This document shows positions 15,332 to 23,644 of a stretch of DNA of 37,244 bases, piece by piece. The stretch lies in IMG/VR virus record IMGVR_UViG_3300048905_000120, positions 1 through 37,244 of that record, one strand, 5' to 3'. The notes beneath the pieces were generated by a model. That model was not told the DNA's origin. It saw only the letters and a program-made list of their open reading frames with translations, and searched no databases. The number at the start of each line of letters is the position of its first letter. Position 1 is the first letter of the stretch. This stretch comes from a virus. The translations under genes were made by a program, and so were the position numbers.

Positions 15332-15787
15332 ATGAGCGCCCCCGGCATCAGCGCGGCGGCCATCGTCGCCGAGGCGCGCAGCTGGCTCGGCACGCCGTTC
15401 CACTATCAGCAGAGCGTCAAGGGGCGCGGCTGCGATTGCCTCGGCCTCGTCGTCGGCGTCGCCGAAGCCTGCGGCATGCCCGGCCTGGGCGAGGATCTGC
15501 GTGCGGCGATGCACAGCTACAATCCTAGCCGGATCGACATCGCGCTACTCAAGATCGGCCTGCGCCGCCATTGCGACCCGATCAGCGCGATCGAGCCCGG
15601 TGCGCTGCTGCTGTGGCGGGTCGGGCGGCCGCCGAAACCGCAGCATCTCTCGATCGCGTCAGGAGACGGCCGCATGATCCATTGCTGGGGTCGAGGACCT
15701 GGCCACGTGATCGAGGTGCCGATCGGCGCCGGCCGGCTTGAAACGCTCGACAGCATTTGGCGGCTGAAGGAGCATGGTTGTGGCTGA
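15332..15787 (+). CDS. Tail-associated NlpC/P60 peptidase (GTA gp14-like)
   Basis: A 151-residue protein. IVAEARSWLGTPFHYQQSVK, then GRGCDCLGLVVGV, is the classic opening of phage NlpC/P60 endopeptidases; C36 is the probable nucleophile and H105 in PQHLSIAS the catalytic histidine. It should cut peptidoglycan stem peptides or cross-bridges during DNA entry. The ATG at 15332 fits the family length; a GTG at 15302, with GGGAG 6 bases upstream and overlapping the hub stop, would add ten residues. The end overlaps the tail-tip gene by 8 bases. Confidence 0.9.
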   Translation: MSAPGISAAAIVAEARSWLGTPFHYQQSVKGRGCDCLGLVVGVAEACGMPGLGEDLRAAMHSYNPSRIDIALLKIGLRRHCDPISAIEPGALLLWRVGRPPKPQHLSIASGDGRMIHCWGRGPGHVIEVPIGAGRLETLDSIWRLKEHGCG

Positions 15788-18700
15788 TCCGCTTAGCTTC
15801 GGCCTGACGCTGGCGCTGACTGCGGCGCAAATGGCGCTGACGATGACGCGCAAGATCGAGGGGCCGCGCCTCAACGATCTCAAGGTCAGCGTCGCCGACT
15901 TCGGCACGCCGATGAACTATTTCTACGGGCTGCGCCGCTTCCAGGGCAATCCGATCTTCTTCGCCGAGGATATTCGCGAGGAGAAGCACCACCGCAAAGG
16001 CAAGGGCGGCAAATATAACGATTACACCTATTTCGGTACCTTCGGAGTGCTGGTCGCCGATCACCAGATCGATGCGGTCACCCGGATCTGGGCGGACAAA
16101 CATCTGATCTACGACGTTACCGGCGCCGGTCCGGTGATGCCGCTCGCGAATATCAACGGGTTCATCAGCGTCGGCCTCAAGATTCTCGGCCTTTCCCCGC
16201 TCAACCATTGCCGGATCTATCTGGGGACGGAGGATCAGGAGGCGGACCCGCGCATGCTCGCCACGATCGAGGCAAAATTCGGCCCAGGCTCCTGCCCCGC
16301 CTATCGGGGCGTCTCCTACGTGATGTTCGAGGATGTGCCGCTCGAAAAGGTCGGCAACCGCATTCCACAGATCTCGATCGAGGCGGCGTCGCACGCCACG
16401 CCAGCCTACCCCTATAACACCTATGCGGGGCAACCGCCTGGGCTCGCCCGGCTGTTCGGCTTCACCTTCTCGTCCGACTATTCGCGTTTCGTCAGCTTCG
16501 AGTCCGGGCAATATGAGATCTGGGATGTCGCCGCGCGCACCAAGATGATCGGCGGCACGATCATGCCGGTGGTGACCGGCCATCCGGCCGGCATCGGCCT
16601 TGCCAATGACGGCACGCTCTACATGGCTGGCACTACGGGCATGCTCACTTATGGTATCTATCAGATCCCGGCCGATGGCGTCGGCCCTGGTACGGTGCTG
16701 TTCAACACCTTCCCAGAGCAGAATGGCTGCGTCGTGCGGCAGGACGGGCTCGGCAACGAATGGCTGTTCACCCATCCCTATGCCTTCTATCGCACCTGGT
16801 ATTCTCTCAATCTCAGCACTCCGTCCGGCGGCGCGGTCGCGCATACATCGGACAGCGAGACCGGCCATGCCTATCAGCCGCAGAGCTTCTTTACCGATGG
16901 TTATGGCGATATCTGGCTGGTCGGCCTGCTGGTCGGCCCGTTCGTCAACGCCACCACCTGCTATTTCCAGCGTGTGGTCGATACCGGTGCGCGGCCCGGC
17001 TCGCCGGGCTTCGCGGCGATCGGCATGCCAGGCGCCGGCCCCGATGGGACGTGCACCGCAGTGCACGATCTCAAAGACAAGCAGTTCGTGCTGCTCTGGA
17101 ATAACGGCGCGCTTTACGCGCTCGATGATGAGACCTTCGCGATCAAGGCAAGCCGCGCGATCTCGACCGACATCTACAATTCCGGCGCGCAATTCGGCAA
17201 TCTGCCGCCCGGTTCGCGCACGATCTGGCTCAACCGCAGCGAGATCAGCCTTTCGGATCTCAGTACGGTCCGCACCGTCGATTTCCACGACTGGGCGCCG
17301 GCCGATCCGGACGCCGACGGCATCATCTACGATCCGATCAACCATGCGCTGATCGCCGGGCCGCAGCTTTCCGATACCGTCACTTGGTTCTATCTTGATC
17401 GGGTCAGCTCGGACGGCGTGACCTTGGGCTCGATCATCTCGGATGTCGCGATCCGCTCGGGCATCGATCCGTCCGCGATCGACACCACCGATTGCGATCA
17501 GCTGGTCAAGGGCTGGTCCTGGACGCAAGGCAGCGGCAAATCGATCCTTGAGCCGCTGTGCGACGCCTATGACAGCATCCTGCGCCCGCATAATTTCGGG
17601 CTGGAGGCACTCAAGCGGGGCGCGGCCTCGGGTGGCACGATCGACGTTGCCCAATTCGTGCGGCAGAACGACAAGCGTTACGTCGTCGCCCGCACGCTTG
17701 AAACCGATCTGCCGCGCCGCGTCTATTTCAATTTCGCCGATACCGCGGCCGACCAACAGCCCAACAGCGTACCCTCGCAACGCTCCGCCTCGGCGGTCGA
17801 TGGCAAGCGCGAGCTTTCGATCGACATGACCACGCTCGCGCTCGATATCGATAGCGCTCGCTCGCTTGCCGACCGCGTGTTCCGCCGCCGATGGTTTGGT
17901 CGGGTGGCGGTCAACAACGCGCTCTCCGCGCAATATCTCGCGATCGAGCCCGGCGACGTGCGGACGCTCAATCTCGACGGGGAGAGCTTCACGGGCATCG
18001 CCAGACGCTGGATCTATGGCGCCGATGGCGTGATCGCGATGGAATGGGAGCGCGACGATCCGGTGGTGGCGTCGCTCTCGGGCGCGGCCGGTGCGCCTTT
18101 CGATGGGCGCTCGCCCAGCGTCATCCCGGTGCCGCTGATCTCGAAGGGTTTCGCGCTCGATATCCCGCTCCTGCGCGACAGCGACAGCAGCGCCAATCCG
18201 CTGATCTATTATGGCGCCGCGCCTTATGCCGCTGGCACCTGGCCTGGCGCGATCTTCTACGAATCATTAGACGACGGCGGCGAATATTCGACCGAGAGGG
18301 GCAATGTGCCGTCGACCGCACCCTCCAGCTGGGGCTACGCGACCGATGTGCTAGACGATGCCGATCCATGGCTATGGGACCGGGGCAACAGCATCAACGT
18401 CAAGCTGCAATATGGCACGCTGATCAACACCACCGAGGCGGTGTGCAACGCCACCCCGACTGCCAATCTCGCGCTGCTGGGGAGCGAGCTGATCCAGTTC
18501 ACCACCGCGACCCTCCAGGGCGACGGGAGCTACACGTTGACCGGCCTCAAGCGCGGCCGCCGCGGCACCGAATGGGCCTGCGGCAGCCACGCCGCCGGCG
18601 AGCAGTTCGTGCTACTCAACCAGATCAACCATTTCCAGATGGGCGCGAGCGACATCGGCACCAACCTCTTGTTCAAGGCGGTGACGGTCGGGGGCGCCGA

Positions 18701-19082
18701 AGGCGGCACCTTCCCGATTGGGGTGAAGCCCTATTCTGGTGCGAGCCTCAAGCCCTATGCCCCGGCCGGCGTTACGGCGGAGAAGGATTCGGGAACCGGC
18801 GACTGGACGATCGACTGGACGCGCCGCTCTCGGATCGGCGGCGCCTGGACCAGCGGCACCAGCGTCCCGCTCGGCGAAGCCAGCGAGCAATATGAGGTGG
18901 ATATCCTGAGCGGCAGCAGCGTGGTTCGGACCATCTCAGGGCTGACCTCGCCGACCGCGACCTATTCCGAGACCGACCAGGTCGCGGACGGAGGCGATGT
19001 CGCAGAGGGTAGTCTGGACATCAAGGTCTATCAATTGAGCGACGTGGCAGGGCGTGGCTTCGCGCGCGAAGCGCTTTTCTAG
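15780..19082 (+). CDS. Large tail-tip protein (GTA gp15-like) with probable beta-propeller insertion
   Basis: A protein of 1100 residues. I prefer the GTG at 15780 because AAGGAG at 15767-15772 is 7 bases upstream; the ATG at 15774 is nearly touching it and would add two residues. The N-terminal 200 residues (KIEGPRLNDLKVSVADFGTP) form the tail-tip base. About 222-543 is an insertion with WD/NHL-like beta features (SFESGQYEIWDV, GIGLANDGTLYMAG, LWNNGALYALDDETF), probably a beta-propeller. The phage tail domain resumes at VTLGSIISDVAIRSGIDPSA. ALTGLKRGRRGTEWACGSHA-type text (TLTGLKRGRRGTEWACGSHA) near 915-935 is the conserved C-terminal block of GTA-type tip proteins, followed by a fibronectin-like end. 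Confidence 0.88.
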   Translation: MADPLSFGLTLALTAAQMALTMTRKIEGPRLNDLKVSVADFGTPMNYFYGLRRFQGNPIFFAEDIREEKHHRKGKGGKYNDYTYFGTFGVLVADHQIDAVTRIWADKHLIYDVTGAGPVMPLANINGFISVGLKILGLSPLNHCRIYLGTEDQEADPRMLATIEAKFGPGSCPAYRGVSYVMFEDVPLEKVGNRIPQISIEAASHATPAYPYNTYAGQPPGLARLFGFTFSSDYSRFVSFESGQYEIWDVAARTKMIGGTIMPVVTGHPAGIGLANDGTLYMAGTTGMLTYGIYQIPADGVGPGTVLFNTFPEQNGCVVRQDGLGNEWLFTHPYAFYRTWYSLNLSTPSGGAVAHTSDSETGHAYQPQSFFTDGYGDIWLVGLLVGPFVNATTCYFQRVVDTGARPGSPGFAAIGMPGAGPDGTCTAVHDLKDKQFVLLWNNGALYALDDETFAIKASRAISTDIYNSGAQFGNLPPGSRTIWLNRSEISLSDLSTVRTVDFHDWAPADPDADGIIYDPINHALIAGPQLSDTVTWFYLDRVSSDGVTLGSIISDVAIRSGIDPSAIDTTDCDQLVKGWSWTQGSGKSILEPLCDAYDSILRPHNFGLEALKRGAASGGTIDVAQFVRQNDKRYVVARTLETDLPRRVYFNFADTAADQQPNSVPSQRSASAVDGKRELSIDMTTLALDIDSARSLADRVFRRRWFGRVAVNNALSAQYLAIEPGDVRTLNLDGESFTGIARRWIYGADGVIAMEWERDDPVVASLSGAAGAPFDGRSPSVIPVPLISKGFALDIPLLRDSDSSANPLIYYGAAPYAAGTWPGAIFYESLDDGGEYSTERGNVPSTAPSSWGYATDVLDDADPWLWDRGNSINVKLQYGTLINTTEAVCNATPTANLALLGSELIQFTTATLQGDGSYTLTGLKRGRRGTEWACGSHAAGEQFVLLNQINHFQMGASDIGTNLLFKAVTVGGAEGGTFPIGVKPYSGASLKPYAPAGVTAEKDSGTGDWTIDWTRRSRIGGAWTSGTSVPLGEASEQYEVDILSGSSVVRTISGLTSPTATYSETDQVADGGDVAEGSLDIKVYQLSDVAGRGFAREALF

Positions 19083-19094
19083 GGGCAAAGGACA

Positions 19095-20297
19095 ATGACG
19101 ACGACGACGCCGCGGCTCGGCATCACTGAGCTTGAGGCCGACCAGGCTGTGCCAGAAACCACGGTGAACGAAGCGCAGCGCTTTCTGGAGCAGGGCGCAA
19201 ACTTCTTCATCGCCAAGGACAAGGACACGCTTTCCCCACCCGGTTCACCCGCCGACGGCGATTGCTATGTCATCGCCGGCACCGGCACCGGCGGCTGGAG
19301 CGGCAAGGATCAGAAGATCGCCTTCCGTATGTCGACCGGCTGGCTCTACATCACGCCTATCGAGGGCACGACGGCCTATCTCCAGGATGAGGACGCCGAA
19401 TATCGCTACAGCGGCGCGGCTTGGGCGCTGGCTTCCGGATCTGGCGGGGCGCTGATCGCGGATACCGACGGCACGCTCGCGGCGAACAGCGATGCCCGCG
19501 TGGCGACGCAGAAGGCGGTCAAGACCTATGTCGATGCCTCGGTAACCGGCTTGCTCGATTACAAAGGCACCACCGATTGCTCGGCTAATCCCAACTATCC
19601 GGCCGCCAGCAAGGGCGATACCTATATCGTCAGCGTCGCGGGCAAGATCGGCGGCGCGTCCGGCACCGTCGTCGACGCCGGCGATTGGTTCATCGCCAAG
19701 GCGGATAATGCTGGTGGCACCGAGGCTTCGGTCGGGTCCTCTTGGGGGCATGTCGAGCATAATGTCGTCATTTCGGACGTCGCCTATGACGCGACCAGCT
19801 GGGACGGCAATTTGGACGCGCCGACCAAGAATGCGGTGCGCGACAAGATCGAAGCGATCGTCGCCGGCATCCCCGGCACCTATACCGACGAGATGGCGCG
19901 TGACGCGATCGGCGCTGCGCTCGTTGCCGGCAATGGCATTTCGATCGCCGTCGACGATCCCGGCGACACGATCACGATCAAGGCCAAGGGCCTCAATGTG
20001 TCCTCGCAAGCCGGCACCAGCTACACGGCCGTGCTCGGCGATGCCGACAGCTACATCCAGTTCACCAGCGGTTCGGCGGTCGCCTTCACCATCCCGGCTA
20101 ATGCTTCGGTCGCTTTCCCGGTCGGCACCGTACTGGTGATCGAGCAGAACGGCGCGGGCGCCGTCACCTTCACGCCCGATACCGGCGTGACCCTCCATTC
20201 GCGTGGCGGCGCACTTGCGACCGCTGGCCAATATGCGGTCGCCCAGGCCAAGAAGGTCGCAACCAATATCTGGACCATCATTGGAGACGTGGCATGA
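19095..20297 (+). CDS. DUF2793 tail protein
   Basis: A 400-residue protein with AAAGGA just before the ATG. TPRLGITELEADQAVPETTV, then NEAQRFLEQGANF and TLSPPGSPADGDCYVIAGTG, then GWSGKDQKIAFRM are the signature of DUF2793, found in alphaproteobacterial phage tail fibres. A second, related block at about 155-220 (YKGTTDCSANPNYPAASKGD, TYIVSV) is of the type often seen in phage fibre shafts. The C-terminal part (SYTAVLGDADSYIQFTSGSA) looks like a small beta module. It probably attaches to the tail tip. Confidence 0.82.
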   Translation: MTTTTPRLGITELEADQAVPETTVNEAQRFLEQGANFFIAKDKDTLSPPGSPADGDCYVIAGTGTGGWSGKDQKIAFRMSTGWLYITPIEGTTAYLQDEDAEYRYSGAAWALASGSGGALIADTDGTLAANSDARVATQKAVKTYVDASVTGLLDYKGTTDCSANPNYPAASKGDTYIVSVAGKIGGASGTVVDAGDWFIAKADNAGGTEASVGSSWGHVEHNVVISDVAYDATSWDGNLDAPTKNAVRDKIEAIVAGIPGTYTDEMARDAIGAALVAGNGISIAVDDPGDTITIKAKGLNVSSQAGTSYTAVLGDADSYIQFTSGSAVAFTIPANASVAFPVGTVLVIEQNGAGAVTFTPDTGVTLHSRGGALATAGQYAVAQAKKVATNIWTIIGDVA

Positions 20298-21259
20298 CGG
20301 TGCTTTTCGCGGGCGGCGAGTCCGAAGCCTTCACGATCGGCACCGGTGTTGCCGAGGATACTACCGGCGGCAGCTACGACAGCAGTTACGCCCGCTGCTC
20401 GCTTGGCACGGGCGCATCGGCCGGCACGAGCGACACGCCCAATTTTGCGTCGGCGGTCACCACTTTCTGGCTGCATTTCGAATATCATCAAAGCTCGAAC
20501 GGCACCGGCCAATCCCCGGTTCAGCTCTATAACTCGAGCGGCACGGTGGTGTTCAGGCTGACTGTCGCGAGCGCTGGCAACTGGAAGGCGCAATATTGGA
20601 ACGGCTCCGCGTTCGTGGACATCGGCTCGACCTTCGCCGTGGGTTCGAGCACGCGCTACACTTTCGATCTGAAGGTGGTGTGCGGCGGCTCGGGTTCGTT
20701 CGAGCTCTATTCCGCCGGGTCGCTGCTCACCAGCGGCAGCGCATCGATGACCTCGGTGACGAACATCCAGAAAGTCCGTTTGATGGGTCCGCAGAGCAAC
20801 GTCTCCGGTCGGTTCAGCCAAGTGATCTGCGCCGATGTGGCGACAGTTGGATGGAAATTTCACCTCAAGCCGCCGACCGGCAATGGCGCCAATACCGCGT
20901 TCACCAACGATTATACCGCCGTCGACGAGACCGTGCTGAGCGATGCCGACTTCATCTTCTCGGCCGCCGCGGGGGATGTTGAAACCTATACTGGCGCAGC
21001 GCTCTCGCTGGGCTCAGGCACGGTAAAGGCCGTAGTGGTCTCGATGCGGATCAAGAATGACGGGAGCTCGCCGGTCAACGCGCAAGCGGCGCTGCGGCGC
21101 GGATCGACCAACTATTTCAGCAGCAACCTCTCCGGCATCAGCGTCGGCTTCGGGCCTGCGCTCGGGATCTTTGAAACCGATCCATCGACCAGCACGACGT
21201 GGCTCGGCAGCGACGCACAGTCTGCGAGCACCGAATTCGGCGTGAAGTCGATCGCATGA
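20294..21259 (+). CDS. Putative tail fibre protein with jelly-roll (concanavalin-like) fold
   Basis: A 321-residue protein coupled to the DUF2793 gene by ATGA. The first 180 residues (TTFWLHFEYHQSSNGTG, VVFRLTVASAGNWKAQYWNG, TFDLKVVCGGSGSFELYSAG) look like a LamG/concanavalin-like jelly roll, a fold common in receptor-binding domains. The second half (FSAAAGDVETYTGAALSL, VKAVVVSMRIKNDGSSPVNA) is typical of alphaproteobacterial phage tail proteins. No signal peptide or TM segment. Likely a receptor-binding or accessory fibre. Confidence 0.65.
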   Translation: MTVLFAGGESEAFTIGTGVAEDTTGGSYDSSYARCSLGTGASAGTSDTPNFASAVTTFWLHFEYHQSSNGTGQSPVQLYNSSGTVVFRLTVASAGNWKAQYWNGSAFVDIGSTFAVGSSTRYTFDLKVVCGGSGSFELYSAGSLLTSGSASMTSVTNIQKVRLMGPQSNVSGRFSQVICADVATVGWKFHLKPPTGNGANTAFTNDYTAVDETVLSDADFIFSAAAGDVETYTGAALSLGSGTVKAVVVSMRIKNDGSSPVNAQAALRRGSTNYFSSNLSGISVGFGPALGIFETDPSTSTTWLGSDAQSASTEFGVKSIA

Positions 21260-21453
21260 CCGTTACCGTCTCGAAGTTGAATTATGGCGTGGTGATCGGT
21301 CCCGATCACATCACCATCTCGAAGATAAATAACGGCGTGGTAATGGGTTTTCCCGATCATCTGGCGGTGACCAAGATGAATTACGGCGTCGTCGTCGATA
21401 CCACCACGCCTGGGCCAACCAGCGGTCGCCGTCGGCAGATCATCGTCAGTTGA
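21256..21453 (+). CDS. Small tail-associated protein with three tandem repeats
   Basis: A 65-residue protein starting at an ATG that overlaps the previous stop as ATGA. It holds three imperfect repeats of about 17 residues: VSKLNYGVVIGPDHIT, ISKINNGVVMGFPDHLA and VTKMNYGVVVDTTT, followed by a Pro/Arg-rich tail ending RRRQIIVS. The pattern [VI][ST]Kx[NY]xGVVxG suggests a repeating beta strand-turn unit. Function unknown; position suggests a tip or fibre accessory. Confidence 0.55.
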   Translation: MTVTVSKLNYGVVIGPDHITISKINNGVVMGFPDHLAVTKMNYGVVVDTTTPGPTSGRRRQIIVS

Positions 21454-21496
21454 TGCTGGGTTCGTGGAAAGTCGGCAGCGGCCGTGGGGAGGGTCG

Positions 21497-21985
21497 ATGA
21501 GCGGTTGGTGGACTGACCAGTGGCAGACGCTGGTCGGGGTGGTGAGCGGCGCCGGCGGCGGTGCGCTGCTCGTCAAGCTGGTCGATCAGCTGCGACGGAA
21601 AAGCGAGCATGACGACGATCATGAGCACCGCAAGCGCCAGCAGAGCGACACGGTCGCGCTCGATATGGTCGAGCATTACGAGGCGCGGCTCGCGGCGGTC
21701 GAGGAACGGCACAGCGCGTGCCAGGAGGAGGTCAGCAAGCTCCATGAATTCTATTCGGACATCAAGGCCGATCTCCACGCGCTGCTGACCGCGATCGAGC
21801 TATCACCCGAAAAGGCGATTGAAGCCGTCGCCATCATCAAGGCCAAGAGCGGTGCCAAGGTCAACAACGCCCGCCAAGCCGCGCAGATCGAGACCTCGTC
21901 GGACAGCGTGCGCGATCACGTCAACGCACCGACCGCATCCGCCAAGGCAGTGCGGCCGGTAATCCTGCCTAAGAAACCGACCTAA
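21497..21985 (+). CDS. Membrane-anchored coiled-coil protein, possible lysis accessory
   Basis: A 162-residue protein starting at an ATG with GGGGAGGG upstream. A weakly hydrophobic segment (TLVGVVSGAGGGALLVKLVD, about residues 9-28) is followed by a highly charged region (RRKSEHDDDHEHRKRQQSD) and a long coiled coil (VALDMVEHYEARLAAVEERH). The end is Ala/Lys-rich and disordered. It lies just before the lysin, so it could act in lysis or be an accessory late protein. No family recognised. Confidence 0.5.
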   Translation: MSGWWTDQWQTLVGVVSGAGGGALLVKLVDQLRRKSEHDDDHEHRKRQQSDTVALDMVEHYEARLAAVEERHSACQEEVSKLHEFYSDIKADLHALLTAIELSPEKAIEAVAIIKAKSGAKVNNARQAAQIETSSDSVRDHVNAPTASAKAVRPVILPKKPT

Positions 21986-21999
21986 CCCAGGAGGACATG

Positions 22000-22548
22000 A
22001 TGACAAGCCTGCCCGCGGCCTATCGATGGCTCGCGTCCCCTTCGCTCGGCCCGCTGCCGCGCATGGTCGAGGAGGCACTGCGCGAGTTCGGCACCGTCGA
22101 GGGTGCCGGCGCCGCCGACAATCCAACGATCCTCGGCTGGGCGCGCGAGGTCGGTGTCGAGGCGGTCTACAGCCATGACGCGATCCCATGGTGCGGGCTG
22201 TTCATGGCGCTGGTGGCGAAGCGCGCCGGCAAGCTGGTGCCCGATCAGCCGCTCTGGGCGCTGAGCTGGGCGCGGTTCGGCCGCGCACTCGCCGCGCACG
22301 AGCCGATCGCGCTGGGTGACGTGCTGGTGTTCAAGCGTGACGGCGGCGGTCATGTCGCGCTGTACGTCGGCGAGGATGAGCGGGCGTTCCATGTGCTCGG
22401 CGGCAACCAGTCCGACCAGGTGTGCTTCACCAGCATCGCCAAGGTCCGGCTCTACACCGCGCGCCGCCCGCTGTACCGCGTCCCGCCGGCCAGCGTGCGG
22501 CCATACCAGCTCGCGGCCAGCGGCGCGCTCTCGGAGAATGAGGCGTGA
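22000..22548 (+). CDS. Endolysin-like CHAP/NlpC-type hydrolase (TIGR02594-like)
   Basis: A 182-residue protein. AGGAGG at 21989-21994 is 5 bases before the ATG at 22000; the ATG at 21997 is too close. The core has IPWCGLFMALVAKRAG with C65 as probable nucleophile, then LGDVLVFKRDGGGHVALYVG with H118 as probable catalytic histidine, then VLGGNQSDQV. This order is that of TIGR02594-type phage lysins. No signal peptide is seen, so release to the periplasm would need a holin; membrane proteins that could serve lie just downstream. Confidence 0.78.
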   Translation: MTSLPAAYRWLASPSLGPLPRMVEEALREFGTVEGAGAADNPTILGWAREVGVEAVYSHDAIPWCGLFMALVAKRAGKLVPDQPLWALSWARFGRALAAHEPIALGDVLVFKRDGGGHVALYVGEDERAFHVLGGNQSDQVCFTSIAKVRLYTARRPLYRVPPASVRPYQLAASGALSENEA

Positions 22549-22877
22549 CGCCGCAGGTCGATCCCGAGCACCGCAGTGACAAGCTCGCGCTGTTCATCCT
22601 CGCCGGGCTAGTGGTGGCCGTGATCGGCGGCATCGCGTTCGGCGTCTTCTGGCGCAGCCTGGTTCCCGACAAGGGCGACGTGCTGCTCGGCTCGATCGTC
22701 ACCGGCCTGATCCTGTTCCTGCGCGATCTTGTCAACGCGGTGCGGACGAGTTGGGAGGAAGTCACCCGCTCGCGCGTCACCGATCAGCTGGCGGCCGCAA
22801 ACCCGTCGGGCGACCCGCAAACCGTGCGCGTCGATCAACCCGCTGACCAACCAATCCCGGTGGAGACGAAGCCATGA
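22545..22877 (+). CDS. Two-TM protein, holin candidate
   Basis: A 110-residue protein from a GTG overlapping the lysin stop (GTGA). Two hydrophobic segments are clear: LALFILAGLVVAVIGGIAFG at about 14-33 and VLLGSIVTGLILFLRDLV at about 46-63. The C-terminal 45 residues are polar and Pro/Asp-rich. Size, topology and place next to the lysin fit a holin, but sequence alone does not decide. Confidence 0.6.
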   Translation: MTPQVDPEHRSDKLALFILAGLVVAVIGGIAFGVFWRSLVPDKGDVLLGSIVTGLILFLRDLVNAVRTSWEEVTRSRVTDQLAAANPSGDPQTVRVDQPADQPIPVETKP

Positions 22878-23059
22878 CAATCATAGAGACGATCCTTGCC
22901 TGGTTGATTTGTATCGGCCTTGTCGTGGTTTGGCTGTTCGCGCAGTTCGCGCGCGGGATGGCCGCTACTGGAGACGCGGATCTCGGCAAGGGCCCGAACA
23001 TCTGCCTCGTCATCGGCCTCATTGGCTTGGGTCTCTTGTGGTGGAGCGCGTTGAGATGA
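22874..23059 (+). CDS. Small two-TM protein, second holin or lysis candidate
   Basis: A 61-residue protein coupled to the previous gene by ATGA. It has two membrane segments, ILAWLICIGLVVVWLFAQFA and ICLVIGLIGLGLLWWSAL, joined by a short polar loop with GDADLGKG. It could be an antiholin or second holin, or an unrelated inner membrane protein. Its stop overlaps the next start. Confidence 0.5.
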   Translation: MTIIETILAWLICIGLVVVWLFAQFARGMAATGDADLGKGPNICLVIGLIGLGLLWWSALR

Positions 23060-23445
23060 TCGCGTTCCTCGTTTCGCTGGCTCTCCGCGCCGGCGTACCG
23101 CAGCGCTTCGCCAGGGTGGCCGCGATCGGCGTGCTGGCGCTTGCGCTGATCGCGGCCTTCTTCATCGGCAAGGCGATCCACGATCACCGGCTGATCGCCC
23201 GGCATGATGCCAAAGCAGAAGCCACGGCCGAGCGCCAGGCGCGCGAGAGCGAGCACAAGGCCGACACCGCCACCAATCCGATCACCAACGCCAATGCGGC
23301 CGAGCACGCCGCGCGCCAGGAGGCCATCCGCAATGCCACCGACCAACATCCGCAAGACGCTGCTCGCCCTGTCGGCCCTGCCAGCAATGCTGTCATTGAC
23401 CGGCTGCGGCAACGTCAGCGTGGAGCCCATAAAACCAGCCCCTGA
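23056..23445 (+). CDS. Rz-like i-spanin
   Basis: A 129-residue protein with an N-terminal membrane anchor (VAAIGVLALALIAAFFIG, about 21-38) followed by a long charged Ala/Glu/Arg-rich helix (KAEATAERQARESEHKAD) suited to a periplasmic coiled coil. This is the layout of Rz-type inner-membrane spanins. The last third overlaps the Rz1-like lipoprotein gene in the +1 frame, as in lambda. The pair fuses inner and outer membranes in the last step of lysis. Confidence 0.7.
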   Translation: MIAFLVSLALRAGVPQRFARVAAIGVLALALIAAFFIGKAIHDHRLIARHDAKAEATAERQARESEHKADTATNPITNANAAEHAARQEAIRNATDQHPQDAARPVGPASNAVIDRLRQRQRGAHKTSP

Positions 23446-23632
23446 GCGCGTCGCCGAGGTTCCGGCCCCGCCAGTGCCCGAGGGCAATGTTGCTTGCGCC
23501 TATGACACCACGCTGCGCTGTCTCGATGACAGCCAGAATGCCGAGCTGCTCGACGGCTATGCCGCCGCGCTCGATGCGGCGAACGCCAAGTTGCACTGGC
23601 TGGCGATCTTCTTCGGCTTCACCGACAAATAG
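23333..23632 (+). CDS. Rz1-like o-spanin lipoprotein
   Basis: A 99-residue protein that starts within the Rz-like gene in a different frame, with AGGAGG 9 bases before the ATG. It has a lipoprotein signal peptide: basic start (NIRK), hydrophobic core (TLLALSALPAMLSLTG) and lipobox LTGC with C25 as the lipidated residue. A proline-rich stretch (EPIKPAPERVAEVPAPPVPE) follows, as expected of Rz1. The overlap with the Rz-like gene is 113 bases. The extra 40 residues after the Pro-rich part are longer than lambda Rz1. Confidence 0.75.
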   Translation: MPPTNIRKTLLALSALPAMLSLTGCGNVSVEPIKPAPERVAEVPAPPVPEGNVACAYDTTLRCLDDSQNAELLDGYAAALDAANAKLHWLAIFFGFTDK

Positions 23633-23644
23633 AAGGAATTCGAC

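Noticed and set aside
15582-17933. A 783-codon open frame on the minus strand across the tail-tip gene
   Set aside because: Same reason: antisense shadow of a well-supported tail protein with no recognisable domain.
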